A DNA stretch of 64,000 bases from contig NZ_CP048286.1 in NCBI RefSeq assembly GCF_010365285.1, forward strand, positions 2,189,001 through 2,253,000, in the 5' to 3' direction. This document shows, one piece after another, positions 46,201 to 55,996 of this stretch (position 1 is its first letter; each line of letters begins with the position of its first letter). The notes below the pieces were generated by a model. That model made no database searches, was not told where the DNA came from, and was given only the letters and a program-made list of their open reading frames with translations. A program made the translations under genes and the position numbers. The stretch comes from Paenibacillus rhizovicinus. GTDB taxonomy: Bacteria; Bacillota; Bacilli; Paenibacillales; Paenibacillaceae.

Positions 46201-46588
46201 CCGAAGCGGTCAACAGCAGCGTATGATGGTTCCCCCGATTATCCGCTTCTTTGACATGCGTGAATATACCGGAAGGTTTGCCGTCTACCCAGAAGAACGA
46301 CTCCACGCCATCCGTCTCCGCCCGGATGTAGATGTTCTTCCCCGCGAGCCGATCCGGAATGGAGTAGCTTCCTTTGAACCACGCCGAGCCCCAAGCTTTG
46401 CCCCACTCCTGTCCGCTCGCGGCCGGAATCCAGGCTTCATTCTCGGTCGGCACCTGATAGAGATGCTCGTCGGTCTCCCAGAATCGAACCTCGAGCTCGT
46501 CGACTTTCTCGAAGATGTAGGGCCAATAAATCCCCTCCAGGCGCCTAAGCTTATCAAGCGTCTTCTGGATATGCCTTGTATGAATCAC
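43298..46588 (-). CDS. Alpha-mannosidase, GH38
   Basis: 1096 aa, near the usual size. The N-terminal region holds the GH38 catalytic domain: GHSHMDTAWLW (zinc ligands His and Asp), SSAFHAELMRRHYPDIF, then WLPDTFGYSAAIPQI with the likely nucleophile Asp. The mid and C-terminal beta domains follow (PRVDFETVIDWQEKH, FGVALLNDCKYGVSV). No signal peptide: it removes alpha-mannose from oligosaccharides inside the cell. A run of seven hexapeptide repeats interrupts the protein near residues 700-745. It lies 17 bp behind the GH95 fucosidase gene, so both enzymes probably trim the same imported glycan. Confidence 0.94.
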   Translation of the reverse strand: MIHTRHIQKTLDKLRRLEGIYWPYIFEKVDELEVRFWETDEHLYQVPTENEAWIPAASGQEWGKAWGSAWFKGSYSIPDRLAGKNIYIRAETDGVESFFWVDGKPSGIFTHVKEADNRGNHHTLLLTASAEAGRGYELAFEAYAGHPCFGTQPLQTYESNDGYHYRFDRVYRSIDVMLCREDVQAFVFDLRTLNQLANAPAVDEFRRGQLVQELLKVFEIVLQSPEDATEAQWRPLLKEARAIMAPLLDKRGGESGPIAGIIGHSHMDTAWLWTRDETIRKCARTYANALSLMEQYPEYTFIQSSAFHAELMRRHYPDIFEGMKRRIAEGRWEPNGGVWVESDCNLVSGETLVRQFIKGQRYTREHFGYTADTFWLPDTFGYSAAIPQIMAGVGIRYFLTTKLSWNDTNSFPYDTFRWRGLDGTEVLTHFNFIHCWPDAESLIQRIYGSAYGSNGASVQNDQRSRPRNNKRLVSYGFGDGGGGPQYEMLEMARRVEDLEGVPRAAHTTVSRFMQEMEASFIDPPVHAGELYFEGHRGTLTQMHQIKRNNRKAEFALRDLELAEVWNRLSSGIWDERMAARREQYYETLLINQFHDILPGTSIPEVHDRAVQEVGEVIAGAAESTAALLSETNHESRADTITVWNTLGWQRDETIAVEGVPEGLVPADSEVVSQRIVDGSGRTKLLLAGVGCPAMGAKRVRLENGARSAAGTMSAAGTRSTTGTVSVPSAMSATGTRSAVGTMSAASPFVIGDESIETPYARVVFDNDGYIASFVDKKSGRELRRPGGNPLNALLMGEDLPWAWDNWDIDRDVFGKLQLQTGLQSREVVANGPLQLRIRAAYSIGHSSSVRQDIVFHSNTPRVDFETVIDWQEKHQLLKVGFDVDVLADRARHEVQFGHVERPTHTNTSYDQGMFEGCAHKWTDLSENRFGVALLNDCKYGVSVFGSDIRLTLHKGGTHPDPRGDQGIHEVTYAFLPHEGGFTAESVIRPAYELNVPLTAAFGSAGIEAPSLAAVDATNVIIEAIKPAEDDDAFVLRLYEAERSGVRGAKLKLGLVSSKVAVTNLLEEEIQVLLPDDSGAYALDFKPFEIKTVKVYF
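44355..44480. repeat. 18-bp tandem repeat inside the GH38 gene, seven units
   Basis: Seven contiguous 18-bp units (consensus GCTGCGCTCATTGTACCC), two of which are identical. Since 18 is divisible by 3 the frame is kept, and the units encode a hexapeptide repeat of the form G-T-(M/R/V)-S-(A/V)-(A/T/P). The insert lies between the linker after CPAMGAKRVRLENG and the beta domain beginning SPFVIGDESIETPYARV. Confidence 0.9.
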
Positions 46589-46605
46589 GGGTTAATCCTC
46601 CTCAT

Positions 46606-48948
46606 TTATAAATGCCGGCGGAGCCTATATTCAATCCCTGCCTCCGCCTGCCAGCGCACGAGCCCCGCTTCCAGCGCCTCGATCGCGATTTCCTGCCCAT
46701 TCGCAGTTACCGTTACGGGACAATCCGTACGAACGACGCAGCATCCGCCGACTGTCGGGCGAATGACCGCCTGCGTCAGCTTGCCGTCCGCCCAAGCGAT
46801 ATCGACTTCGAAGCCGCCGCGCGCGCGCAAGCCTGCGATCTGCCCTTCCGCCCAGGCTATCGGCAGCGCCGGCAGCAGGTGAATCGCTCCCGCATGGCTT
46901 TGCATGAGCATTTCCGCAACGCCCGCCGCGCCGCCGAAGTTGCCGTCGATCTGGAACGGAGGATGGTTGTCGAGCAAATTCGGAAGCGTCGAATGAGACA
47001 GCAGCGCCTGCACGTTCCCGTGCGCTTGCTCTCCGTCTTCAAGACGCGCCCACATGTTGATGATCCATGCGCGGCTCCAGCCCGTATGGCCGCCGCCATG
47101 CGCCAACCGGCGCTCCAGCGTAACGCGTGCCGCAGCCGTCCATTCCGGCGTCTCGCGAACCGTGAATCTCGTGCCCGGATGCAGGGCGAACAAGTGCGAG
47201 ATATGCCGGTGGCCGGGTTCCGCCTCTTCATACTCTTCCATCCACTCCAGCAATTGCCCGTGCCTGCCGACTTGAGGCTCCGGCAGCTTCGCTCTCAAGC
47301 CCGCGAGCTGCGCAGCGAATTCCTCGTCCACGCCGAGCAATTCCGCCGCACGCATGCATGCCGAGAATAATTCGGCCAAAATCTGGCTGTCCATCGCCGG
47401 ACCTTGGCATAGCGTGCCGGACTCTCCGTTCGGATGCACGTACGTATTCTCCGGAGACGCCGACGGTGAAGTGACGACATATCCGTCCTTCGTCTCGATC
47501 AAGAAGTCGATGAAGAATGTAGCTGCTTCCTTCATCGTCGGATACGCTTGCTGCAAGAACGCGCGGTCTTGCCCGTAGGCATAATGTTCCCACAGATGCA
47601 GGCAGAACCAGGCAGCGCCCATCGGCCAATACGTCGCCGGCGCATAGATATCCTGCGGCGCCGTGTCCGCCCAGATATCCGTGTTATGATGGGCGACGAA
47701 CCCGCGCGCGCCGTACATGACCTTCGCCGTATGCCTGCCCGGTTCGCGCATTCTTTCCAGCAGATCGAACAGCGGCTCGTGGCACTCGGCCAGATTGCCG
47801 GTTTCAGCCGGCCAATAGTTCATCTGCGTATTGATGTTGATCGTATATTTGCTGTCCCAAGGCGGCATCATCTTGTCGTTCCAGATGCCCTGCAGGTTCG
47901 CGGGCAGCGACCCCGGACGGCTGCACGATACGAGCAAATACCGGCCGAATTGATAATAGAGCGGTATGAGGCCGATATCGGACCGGCCGTCATGAACGCG
48001 CTTTAATCTCTCGTCGATCGGCAGATTCGCTATTTCCCCCTCCTCCGATTCGCTCGCCTCCGAAGAAGCCAGAGAGAAGGATACGCGGTCCATCAGCGAG
48101 CGGAAGTCGGCGGCATGGCGGGCTCTCAGCGATTCATAGGATTGTTCCGACGCGGCGTCCAGCGCCCGCAGCGCTTCCGCCTCCGGATCGGCATGGCGGA
48201 ACGAAGTTGCCGCCGCGATGAGCAGCGTCACGCTGTCGGCTTGCTCGACAAGCATCGTCTCGCCGATCAGCTTGACGCTGCCTCCATCGGCGACGGCCCG
48301 GAAAGCGGCGCGAAAATCCGAGCCGCCGGTACCGCCGCAATTGCCGCGCATGACGATCGTCGAGGCGTCCGCTTGCGCGAGGGCGTCGTAGTATCGGTTA
48401 TTGCCGCGTGTCATGCGCGCCTTGAACGATATCCCGCCGGCGACGCTGCTCGTAAATCTGACGACGATGACATGATCCGGGAAGCTGGCGAACGTCTCGC
48501 GCGTATACCGAACATCATCCGTGCGGTACGATACGCGAACTATCCCTTCGGACAGATCGAGTTCGCGCGAATAATCCGTCACTTCTCCAGGGGCAAGACG
48601 CATACCGAATGATAAATCACCGAGCGGCATATAGTGGCGCTGCGACTCCGGCACGCCGGATAGCGCCATCGCCGCCAGCTCCTGCGCATCGCGCAGGCGG
48701 CCTTCCCCGATCATCTCGCGGATGACGTCCAGATGGGCTTTCGCATCGGGATTATTGCGGTCGCTCGGACCGCCGTACCAGACGCTGTCTTCATTGAGAG
48801 CCAGCTTCTCCTTGCGGGGATCTCCGTACACCATGGCGCCCAGCTTGCCATTACCGATCGGATGCGCCTCTTCCCATCGGGATGCCGGCCGGTCGAAGCG
48901 AACGATACCCGCCGAGCTCTGCAGTTGTTTCGCGATGACAATCAACAC
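46606..48948 (-). CDS. Alpha-L-fucosidase, GH95
   Basis: About 780 aa. The start is unsure: GTG 48948 (next to AAGAAAGG) is used here; TTG 48945 and TTG 48999 are also in frame, and the last overlaps the permease stop by 26 bases. GH95 blocks are present: [69 protein letters not shown] and [17 protein letters not shown]. The family removes alpha-1,2-linked fucose, or in some members L-galactose. No signal peptide, so it is intracellular. Placed between permease and mannosidase genes, it points to a fucosylated, mannose-containing glycan. Confidence 0.93.
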   Translation of the reverse strand: MLIVIAKQLQSSAGIVRFDRPASRWEEAHPIGNGKLGAMVYGDPRKEKLALNEDSVWYGGPSDRNNPDAKAHLDVIREMIGEGRLRDAQELAAMALSGVPESQRHYMPLGDLSFGMRLAPGEVTDYSRELDLSEGIVRVSYRTDDVRYTRETFASFPDHVIVVRFTSSVAGGISFKARMTRGNNRYYDALAQADASTIVMRGNCGGTGGSDFRAAFRAVADGGSVKLIGETMLVEQADSVTLLIAAATSFRHADPEAEALRALDAASEQSYESLRARHAADFRSLMDRVSFSLASSEASESEEGEIANLPIDERLKRVHDGRSDIGLIPLYYQFGRYLLVSCSRPGSLPANLQGIWNDKMMPPWDSKYTININTQMNYWPAETGNLAECHEPLFDLLERMREPGRHTAKVMYGARGFVAHHNTDIWADTAPQDIYAPATYWPMGAAWFCLHLWEHYAYGQDRAFLQQAYPTMKEAATFFIDFLIETKDGYVVTSPSASPENTYVHPNGESGTLCQGPAMDSQILAELFSACMRAAELLGVDEEFAAQLAGLRAKLPEPQVGRHGQLLEWMEEYEEAEPGHRHISHLFALHPGTRFTVRETPEWTAAARVTLERRLAHGGGHTGWSRAWIINMWARLEDGEQAHGNVQALLSHSTLPNLLDNHPPFQIDGNFGGAAGVAEMLMQSHAGAIHLLPALPIAWAEGQIAGLRARGGFEVDIAWADGKLTQAVIRPTVGGCCVVRTDCPVTVTANGQEIAIEALEAGLVRWQAEAGIEYRLRRHL

Positions 48949-48973
48949 CTTTCTTATGCGATTCTCAACTACA

Positions 48974-49966
48974 TTACTCCACGATACCCGTTCTTTCAAT
49001 ACCGGTGACGAACCAGCGCTGCAGGAACATGAACACGATGATCGGCGGCGCGATAATCAAGAAGGCTGCGCCCATCTTCGCGCTCTCGGTCGTCGGATCG
49101 ACATCCGACTGCACCGTATTGGCGCCGAACGGCGACGGGTTCAGCACTTCCTGCAAGTGATCGAGCCTGATCGAAAGCGGCGTGAAACTGTTCGTGAGGA
49201 ACATGCCCGGCTCGTAATATAAATTCCAGTACCAGATGAACGAGAACAAGAAGACGACCAGGCACGCCGACCGCGCGAGCGGCAGCATGATGAAGAAGAA
49301 CAACCGGAACGTCGAGGCTCCGTCAAGCTTCGCCGCTTCTTCCAGACTGATGGGCTGCGCCTTGAAGAACTGGCGGAAAATTAAGATGAACAGCGCGCTC
49401 TTGACGCCTTGGCCGAAGACGGCCGGCACCAGGAATACCCAAATCGTGCCGAGCAGATGCAGCTTGCTGTAGATGACATAGAGCGGAATGATAATGACTT
49501 GCGGCGGAATCAAGAAGGACAGGATGATCATCGCCGAGAAGAAGCCTTTGAACGGCACGTTCATCTTCGCCAGCGCGTAACCCGTCACCGCGCAGATGAA
49601 CACTTGAACGATCGAACAGGATACGGACAGCAAAGCCGTATTGCGAATCGCCTCCCCATACACCAAGCCCCTGTACGCGGTGTGCATATTCTCCCAGGTC
49701 AGCTCCCTCGGAATCAGGCCGACCGTCGGATCGAGCAGATCGTTAAGCGGCTTGAGCATCGTACTGACCATGTAGATCAGAGGCTGCATGTAGAGATAGC
49801 CGACGATGGACAGCAGCACGCAGAGCACGAGCTTGGCGATCAATCCGTCCGAGAGGCTGCGGCCGAGCAGGAATACTTTGATCCGCTGCGAGGTCCGGCT
49901 CCAGAAGATGCCTTTTACCGTTTGGCTGACTTTCTCGGCCCTTTCCGTCCATACTCCGGTACTCAT
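48974..49966 (-). CDS. Carbohydrate ABC transporter permease, MalG/LplC-like
   Basis: 330 aa with a long N-terminal cytoplasmic leader of about 40 residues, then six spans (ADGLI...[20 protein letters not shown]). The EAA loop is [18 protein letters not shown] then MLPLARSA. It overlaps the preceding permease gene by four bases (ATGA). It forms one of the two permease pairs of the long operon. Confidence 0.92.
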   Translation of the reverse strand: MSTGVWTERAEKVSQTVKGIFWSRTSQRIKVFLLGRSLSDGLIAKLVLCVLLSIVGYLYMQPLIYMVSTMLKPLNDLLDPTVGLIPRELTWENMHTAYRGLVYGEAIRNTALLSVSCSIVQVFICAVTGYALAKMNVPFKGFFSAMIILSFLIPPQVIIIPLYVIYSKLHLLGTIWVFLVPAVFGQGVKSALFILIFRQFFKAQPISLEEAAKLDGASTFRLFFFIMLPLARSACLVVFLFSFIWYWNLYYEPGMFLTNSFTPLSIRLDHLQEVLNPSPFGANTVQSDVDPTTESAKMGAAFLIIAPPIIVFMFLQRWFVTGIERTGIVE

Positions 49967-50859
49967 GAACGAACACTCCTTCTACTCATGCTTCGGCTGA
50001 AGAACCACATGACAATCGCGATCAGGACGAAGATAAAGCCGAAATAAATCCAGGCAAGGGCGTTCGCATAGCCGTATCCGGTATCGATCTTGACCATATT
50101 GTTCTTAATGTGCTTGATAATCGGGTTATCCGGGAAGGTGAACAGGTCGATGATCGTATACAGCATGTTCAAGCTGATGAACGGCACGCTGGCCGGCAGC
50201 GTAATCTTCCAGAAGCTGTCCCATGGAGACGCCCCGTCGATGCGAACCGCTTCGTAGATCGAAGGCGATATCGTCTGGAAACCGGCGATGAAGATCAGAA
50301 TCTGCACGCCGGAATACCACAGAATCAAGATCACCTTGCCCAGAACGTACATGACGGTATCCGCGAACTCGCGCCCGACGTACTTCTGAATGAGCGGTCC
50401 GAGGTTGTATTGGTCGACGAACGGAATATCGCCGGCGCCCTGCGCGAACAATTCCGTTAATACTTGACCTGTGGCGAAGATAACGGGCAAGAAGAAGATC
50501 GCGCGGTAAATGAACCGGCCCGGGAACTTCTGATTCAGCATGAGCGACATCAGCAGCGCGAATATCACGATAATGGGCACCATGAGCAGCATCTGCTGGA
50601 AGAACGAAATCAAGTCGATCGGAAACTCGTTGTCGACGACGAAAGCGTCATGGAAATTCTTCAAGCCAAGCCAGTGATACTGAAAGCCGTCCGGACCAAT
50701 GTCGACCTTATGCAGCGACATGAACATCGAATAACCGACCGGATAAGCGACGAACGCAGAGAACCCGATGATCCAAGGAAGCATGAACAGCATGCCGACC
50801 CCGTATTTTTTGAATAGATACAAATAACGCTGGCGAGCGATATCTAGCGGCTTGTTCAT
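49963..50859 (-). CDS. Carbohydrate ABC transporter permease, MalF/LplB-like
   Basis: 298 aa with six spans, starting YGVGMLFMLPWIIGFSAFVA. The EAA loop is SIYEAVRIDGASPWDSFW then ITLPASVPF. The first codon overlaps the stop of the DUF5696-like gene. It pairs with the permease at 48974. Confidence 0.92.
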   Translation of the reverse strand: MNKPLDIARQRYLYLFKKYGVGMLFMLPWIIGFSAFVAYPVGYSMFMSLHKVDIGPDGFQYHWLGLKNFHDAFVVDNEFPIDLISFFQQMLLMVPIIVIFALLMSLMLNQKFPGRFIYRAIFFLPVIFATGQVLTELFAQGAGDIPFVDQYNLGPLIQKYVGREFADTVMYVLGKVILILWYSGVQILIFIAGFQTISPSIYEAVRIDGASPWDSFWKITLPASVPFISLNMLYTIIDLFTFPDNPIIKHIKNNMVKIDTGYGYANALAWIYFGFIFVLIAIVMWFFSRSMSRRSVRS

Positions 50860-53012
50860 TGGCTTCCCCCTCCTTCGACGACGAATGTCCCTTTGTTATA
50901 GTCGACGACCACGCGGGTCCCGTCTTCATACGTTGTCGCGAATACGTTGCTGCCCGTCTCCTCGTGGCCGACGATCTTCTGATTGTACAGCTTCGCGAGC
51001 GAGTCGAACTGCCGGTACTCTTCGCCGATACGGTCGGCCCACTGCGAATATTGACTGCTGTACAGCCAGTTAAAGCCGGTATCCTTCAATTTGCGCGTCT
51101 CGTCGTACGTGAGGAAGAACGACGGAATCGCTCCGTATTCGATTTCCTTCAGGAACTCCGTCTTCACGTCGTTCCGCAAGTTGCCCTCGTCGAACGTATA
51201 CGATACGAAGCCGTGCGCGACCGCCGGATAGAACGGTACCGTCTCGTCGATCATGAAGTCGTAGCTGGAGTCATGCGGGAAATTAACGACCATGGAGGAT
51301 TCCTTCAGCGAATAATCGTTCCCTCTGAATACGCCTGCTTGGCCAAGCTTCTCACGCGTGTACTTCAACAGGCCCTGATAGATTTCGTTCGTATCCTGGC
51401 GAGTCAGATACGTCTTCTTGTCGTAATCGTTGAACGTCGTATCGCCGAGCGCTTCGAACAAGATGCCGGATACGCCGATCGACTTGAGCTTGTTGATGGT
51501 GTCGTACGCCATATCAACCGTTCTTGCCGGCTTGCTGAAGTACCAGCCGTCGTAGACGGTCGTTATGCCTTCAATGCCGCGGATCCCGTTCGCGCTTGCC
51601 GAGAGACTCGACTTCGTCGAAAGATTGAGATAATCGTCATAGAACAGCACCGGCACGTTAAGCTTCTTCGCCCCGGCGATGAACCTCTTGGCGGCGGATG
51701 CCCCGCCGAGACTCGGCTCGATCGGGAAGCGGTCGTAGCTGTCTTTGCCCCCTAGATGCTGCCAGCCGTAGTAGGCGACCGTCATATTAGCTACGCCTTT
51801 GTCCTTCAAGCCTTGGACGATTTCGGCCGCTTGCGGGAACGTGGTCGCCGCGACGTACTTCGTCTTATTGAATTGCGAGGAGTAGCTTCCGCCTTCCAAT
51901 TCCAGCAAGAGCGGAATATGGTCCGTCTGCTGAAGCTGCGGACGAATCTCGTCGTTCTCCTGCAAATAGTCCCTGTACGCGCCAGCCATGCCGATATAGT
52001 TCGCCTGGTCGCCGTTCAAGAAGCGGTATTGGACTTCGCGATCCGTGTCGAGACGATCCGGCTGCACGTCTTCGATCGGAGGCGTGTTCCGCGTGCGGTA
52101 GTAGAGGTACTTCTCGCGGTAACTCATGACCGAACCGACGTTGAACAAATTCGTCGACACTTTGGAACCTGGCGGGTTAGCCGCAATGCTCGCCGAACCC
52201 CCGCCCTTGGAGAGAATCGCCACGAAGGCATGATCGTCGCGTTTCACGCCGAAGACGCCGTACGATACCTGCTCCCTGCGCGAGTACGATGTCTTCGTGT
52301 AGTTGTTATCGTTCGTAATTTCCCCGCCGTATACCTGGTTGAGATAACCTTGCGTGAGATTCATATGCGCCTTGTCGAATTTCACGATTCCGCCGGGTCC
52401 GTCCGGCAGCAGCAAGTAACCGTTCTCGCCGCTGGACGCCGCGCCGAAGTACGGCAGCAAGCTGACCGTATAGACGACGTACTTATCTTCTTCTTTGATG
52501 CCGTCCGTCGGAATCCGGGCCGTCAAGCCCGCCTTCGTCAATTCGTATTGGATCGAGAGGCTGAGACCGACTTTGGGGAAGCGATAATTGACTTGCAGCG
52601 CGCGATCCGTCTTCACCGCCGATTTCTCGACGGTCTTATCGACGGCGTTCACGGTCTTCTCGAGCGTTTGGTCTTTGCCTTCGTTCATGACGTAGGTCAG
52701 AACGAACGTCGATTGCATGTTTTGGAGCGGCGTTCCTTTGACCGCCTCGTTCGCCAATTGGGCTTCGGACGGATTACTCGTCCAGCGCGCTCCCGATTTC
52801 TTGTCGACAACCGCGATCTGGGTATTGTCCGGCCGGTAATAGAGCGCATACTCTTCATTCTCCAGCGCTTTGGCGTAGCCGTCGGCTTCCGCTGCCGGCT
52901 GCCATGCTTCTCCCGTGTAGAGCGGAGCGTGATCGTTCGCCGGCTCGGGTATGCCCGCGTTGGCTAACGCTTGATCGAACGGCGTTTCTCCCCCGCTCAG
53001 GATGAGCAGCAC
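50856..53012 (-). CDS. DUF5696-like membrane-anchored protein, possible unrecognised glycosidase
   Basis: 718 aa from the first conventional start, GTG 53012. That start would cut into a hydrophobic anchor: the frame is open to 53093 and upstream encodes a basic then hydrophobic stretch (KLLSLRVKLIAAAVVVVLV), with GAGGTG at 53095-53100. The true start may therefore be non-canonical. The outer part has an N-terminal beta domain (EYALYYRPDNTQIAVVDKKS, MQSTFVLTYVMNEG) and then a region I read as a TIM barrel (HIPLLLELEGGSY, VPVLFYDDYLNL, GVSGILFEALGDT, DFMIDETVPFYP, GFVSYTFDEGNL). Acidic residues end several strands, as in glycosidases. I recall this domain only as DUF5696; the enzymatic role is inferred. 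Confidence 0.75.
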   Translation of the reverse strand: MLLILSGGETPFDQALANAGIPEPANDHAPLYTGEAWQPAAEADGYAKALENEEYALYYRPDNTQIAVVDKKSGARWTSNPSEAQLANEAVKGTPLQNMQSTFVLTYVMNEGKDQTLEKTVNAVDKTVEKSAVKTDRALQVNYRFPKVGLSLSIQYELTKAGLTARIPTDGIKEEDKYVVYTVSLLPYFGAASSGENGYLLLPDGPGGIVKFDKAHMNLTQGYLNQVYGGEITNDNNYTKTSYSRREQVSYGVFGVKRDDHAFVAILSKGGGSASIAANPPGSKVSTNLFNVGSVMSYREKYLYYRTRNTPPIEDVQPDRLDTDREVQYRFLNGDQANYIGMAGAYRDYLQENDEIRPQLQQTDHIPLLLELEGGSYSSQFNKTKYVAATTFPQAAEIVQGLKDKGVANMTVAYYGWQHLGGKDSYDRFPIEPSLGGASAAKRFIAGAKKLNVPVLFYDDYLNLSTKSSLSASANGIRGIEGITTVYDGWYFSKPARTVDMAYDTINKLKSIGVSGILFEALGDTTFNDYDKKTYLTRQDTNEIYQGLLKYTREKLGQAGVFRGNDYSLKESSMVVNFPHDSSYDFMIDETVPFYPAVAHGFVSYTFDEGNLRNDVKTEFLKEIEYGAIPSFFLTYDETRKLKDTGFNWLYSSQYSQWADRIGEEYRQFDSLAKLYNQKIVGHEETGSNVFATTYEDGTRVVVDYNKGTFVVEGGGSQ

Positions 53013-53079
53013 GAGAACGAGAACGACGACAACCGCGGCCGCTATGAGTTTGACGCGAAGGGATAGAAGCTTGATGAAG

Positions 53080-55095
53080 TTAACGATACATACTCACCTC
53101 TTTGTAAAGCTGGTAGAAGAAGTCGTACAGGTTCGTCGACAGGCCGAAGATGATGAAGCCGAACAGCCAAATGATCGAGATCGCGAACACGGTGATCAGC
53201 GAGTTCTTGATCGTTTGCACGAACTCGAAGTTATGAATGACCTGCGTCATCACGAAGAACATCGAGAGCATCCACAGCATCATCACGGAGGAAAGCGAAT
53301 GGATCAGCACGCTCTCGTTCAGCGACAGGATGTTGGACAAGATCAGAATCGGTATGGAGAATGCGAGGTACGGAGCCAAGGCGTACGTGCTGCCCTGAAT
53401 GACTTCGCGGAACTTCCCCTCGCCGTCTTTGACGCTGCAGACGAGATAGTTCGCGATCACCCATGTTACCCATGGCGCGACGAATAATCCCAGGTCCTTA
53501 TACAGGTCCAGCTCCGACAGATCGACGGGATGGAACAGGAAGCCGGTATAATACGTTGCTATCACCTTCATCGCCACGACTGCTACGAGCAGTATGATGA
53601 TAATCCATGGAGCGACGCGCGCTTCCTTCATTTGATAGAACCCCTCGTACGGATGGAACATCGTGTAGAAGAAGTTCCTGATATCCGCAAGCGGCCTGTC
53701 GAACGACTTCGGCAGCGGCTTCCGCTTCAGCAGCCTGCGCACCGTTCTAGGGAGGTAAGTCAGGATGACGGCGATGATCACGATTCCGATCAGCAGCGCC
53801 AGGAAGTGATGCTGCAACCAGTCAAGCCGAATCTCCCAGAACGCTTCGGAGTACCCTTTCGTATCGAAAGATTCCTTCATATAATCCAGCGCTTTGGCGT
53901 TGTCTCCCTCTTCCAGGTACACTTGCCCGAGGCCTTGGTAGGTGCCGGTAAACATCTCGTTGCGTTCGAATACGCGATCCCAGTAAGGCTTGCTGTCCTC
54001 GTAGCGGCCATCCGCATACATGACGAGCGCCTGCATGACATCGTTGCCAAAATCCGTTCTTCGGAATTTATGAACCGTACTCGTCCCGCTGTCCGCGACC
54101 CAGATGTTGTTCTTCGAGTCGATCGCAATGCTGGTCGGGAATCCGAACACGCCGAACTGCTGCGTGTTCACGTTCGTCATGCCGAAGTCGAACAGCACGT
54201 CGCCGTTTCGGTCAAAGACATTGATTCCGCCAAAGTCTTGGTCGATGTTGTACATGAAACCATTGCCGTCAATCGCAACGTCGACGATACCATGGCTATG
54301 CTGAAACTCTCTTCCGTTGAAGGCGTCCACGCCCCCGGCGTTCAGCTTGCGTATCGCCGCCTTGCCGAAATCGCCGCCCGACGTCGTGTAGATGAATCCG
54401 TCCGCGTCGATCGATACGTTCGCGATCGGCTTCGGCAGGCTGGGCGTTTCCTTCTTCAGCTGTTCCTTGTTCAGGACAAGCTTCTTGATCCAGTTCATGA
54501 ACGATTGATGCGCCTTGTTCGCTCCGAAGTAGCCCATGAATTGCCCTTTCGGATTGATCCGGATCAGCCCTTGGTAAGATGCCTTCATGTTCACGTACAT
54601 GACGCCGCGCCGGTCTACGACGAGCTTGGTCGGGATGAAAGGATCGCTGGCAAGCAGCGGCGAATCGGGCTTCGCGTACGCTTGGAGGAACGTGCCGTCG
54701 CTCTTGAACACGGCGATCCGCCCGTTGCCGGTATCCGCGACATAGATCTTGCCGTCGGACGCGACGAACACGCCTTCCGGAGCATCCAGCGAGCCTGGTC
54801 CGTCTTTCGCGTAAATCGTCGTGATCAGCTTGCCGTCATCGTCGAGCACGAAGACGGAGTCGCTGCCTTTATCGACCACGTACACCTTATCGCTGGCGTC
54901 GATTTGAATGTCGACAGGCTCGTCGAATCCATCATTGAAGGCATTGACAGGCTTGTAGAAATCCTGAATGCGCGTCCATGTGCCTTGATTCTTGTCGAAG
55001 TAGGTGGTCACATAGGGGAGCCGGGCATAAGCCTCGCTTGGCACGGCCAGCACTGTAATCACTGCCAGAAGCAGGAAAACAAGCAATCTCTTCAT
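53080..55095 (-). CDS. NHL-repeat propeller with C-terminal YIP1-like membrane domain
   Basis: 671 aa. A signal peptide (LLVFLLLAVITVLAVPSEAYA) is followed by about six NHL-type blades, for example DEPVDIQIDASDKVYVVDKG, DAPEGVFVASDGKIYVADTG and FPTSIAIDSKNNIWVADSG. A short TPR-like helical stretch follows (QGLGQVYLEEGDNAKALDYM). After a membrane span near residue 425 a YIP1-like domain with about five more spans begins (FYTMFHPYEGFYQMKEAR). An outward sensing or scaffolding propeller joined to a membrane domain fits an accessory subunit of the transporter. It sits between the two permease pairs and is followed by the DUF5696-like gene. Confidence 0.88.
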   Translation of the reverse strand: MKRLLVFLLLAVITVLAVPSEAYARLPYVTTYFDKNQGTWTRIQDFYKPVNAFNDGFDEPVDIQIDASDKVYVVDKGSDSVFVLDDDGKLITTIYAKDGPGSLDAPEGVFVASDGKIYVADTGNGRIAVFKSDGTFLQAYAKPDSPLLASDPFIPTKLVVDRRGVMYVNMKASYQGLIRINPKGQFMGYFGANKAHQSFMNWIKKLVLNKEQLKKETPSLPKPIANVSIDADGFIYTTSGGDFGKAAIRKLNAGGVDAFNGREFQHSHGIVDVAIDGNGFMYNIDQDFGGINVFDRNGDVLFDFGMTNVNTQQFGVFGFPTSIAIDSKNNIWVADSGTSTVHKFRRTDFGNDVMQALVMYADGRYEDSKPYWDRVFERNEMFTGTYQGLGQVYLEEGDNAKALDYMKESFDTKGYSEAFWEIRLDWLQHHFLALLIGIVIIAVILTYLPRTVRRLLKRKPLPKSFDRPLADIRNFFYTMFHPYEGFYQMKEARVAPWIIIILLVAVVAMKVIATYYTGFLFHPVDLSELDLYKDLGLFVAPWVTWVIANYLVCSVKDGEGKFREVIQGSTYALAPYLAFSIPILILSNILSLNESVLIHSLSSVMMLWMLSMFFVMTQVIHNFEFVQTIKNSLITVFAISIIWLFGFIIFGLSTNLYDFFYQLYKEVSMYR

Positions 55096-55122
55096 TGTTC
55101 CGACTTCCTTTGCTGGAGTTAA

Positions 55123-55992
55123 TTACTTGATTCCGGAATGGACCATCGTCTCGAGCACTTTCCGCTGGAAGAGCAAGAAGATGATCAAGTTCGGGATGAA
55201 CATCAGCAAACCCGCCGCCGCCGCCATATTCTGGCCGGCAACGCTATTCTGAAGACCGCTCACCAAGCTGTTGACGTAGAAGGCGAGCGTTCGCATCGTC
55301 TCGCTCTGCATGAAGAGCGTCGAGGTTTCGACATCGCCCCACATGCCCTGGAACGTGAAGATCGAGATCGTGGCGATCGCGGGCACCGTAAGCGGCAGCA
55401 CCATCCGCATGAAGATGCCGAGCTGGCTTGCACCGTCGATCTTGGCCGCTTCGAGCAGCTCGTTCGGAATTTGCGAGATGAAGCCGATCAGCATGAACAC
55501 CGCGAGCGGCGATGCCAAGGCAGGCAGGACATGGCCGAAATACGTATTGTTGATATGCAGCCCGCTGATGATCAAATATCTCGGGATGCTGACCGTTTCC
55601 GGCGCGAACATCAGCGACAGCGTAATGAGCCCCATGATGAGACCCTTGAAATGGAAGTTGTACTTCGCCAGCACGTAGGCCGCCATCGTACTGACGATGA
55701 TGACGCTGGGGAGCGTTATTCCCGTGACAAGAAAACTGTTGAACAAGTACCGGGTGAACGGCACCGCCCCGTTGCTCGCATGCAGGAACAGGATTTCGAA
55801 GTTGTGCCAGGTCGGATTATGGACCCAGAATCTCGGCGGGAACAAGAACAGCTCGTTCTGCGGCTTGAACGCATGATTGAGAATGAAGATAAGCGGAAGC
55901 GCCATGAACGCGGCCAGCCCGGTGAAACAAACCGTCAGGATGATTTGGAAAGGCGTCACTTTACGCATTCGTCTTCTAAAGGTTGCGATCAT
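55123..55992 (-). CDS. Carbohydrate ABC transporter permease, MalG-like
   Basis: 289 aa from ATG 55992, preceded by GGAGGAGATG; a longer frame is a shadow. Six spans, starting FQIILTVCFTGLAAFMALPL. The EAA loop is ELLEAAKIDGASQLGIFM then MVLPLTVPA. It is the second permease of the pair formed with the gene 4 bp upstream. Confidence 0.92.
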   Translation of the reverse strand: MIATFRRRMRKVTPFQIILTVCFTGLAAFMALPLIFILNHAFKPQNELFLFPPRFWVHNPTWHNFEILFLHASNGAVPFTRYLFNSFLVTGITLPSVIIVSTMAAYVLAKYNFHFKGLIMGLITLSLMFAPETVSIPRYLIISGLHINNTYFGHVLPALASPLAVFMLIGFISQIPNELLEAAKIDGASQLGIFMRMVLPLTVPAIATISIFTFQGMWGDVETSTLFMQSETMRTLAFYVNSLVSGLQNSVAGQNMAAAAGLLMFIPNLIIFLLFQRKVLETMVHSGIK

Positions 55993-55996
55993 CGGG

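Noticed and set aside
53530-55122. 530-codon open frame on the plus strand
   Set aside because: Antisense to the NHL-YIP1 gene; no domain or start signal.
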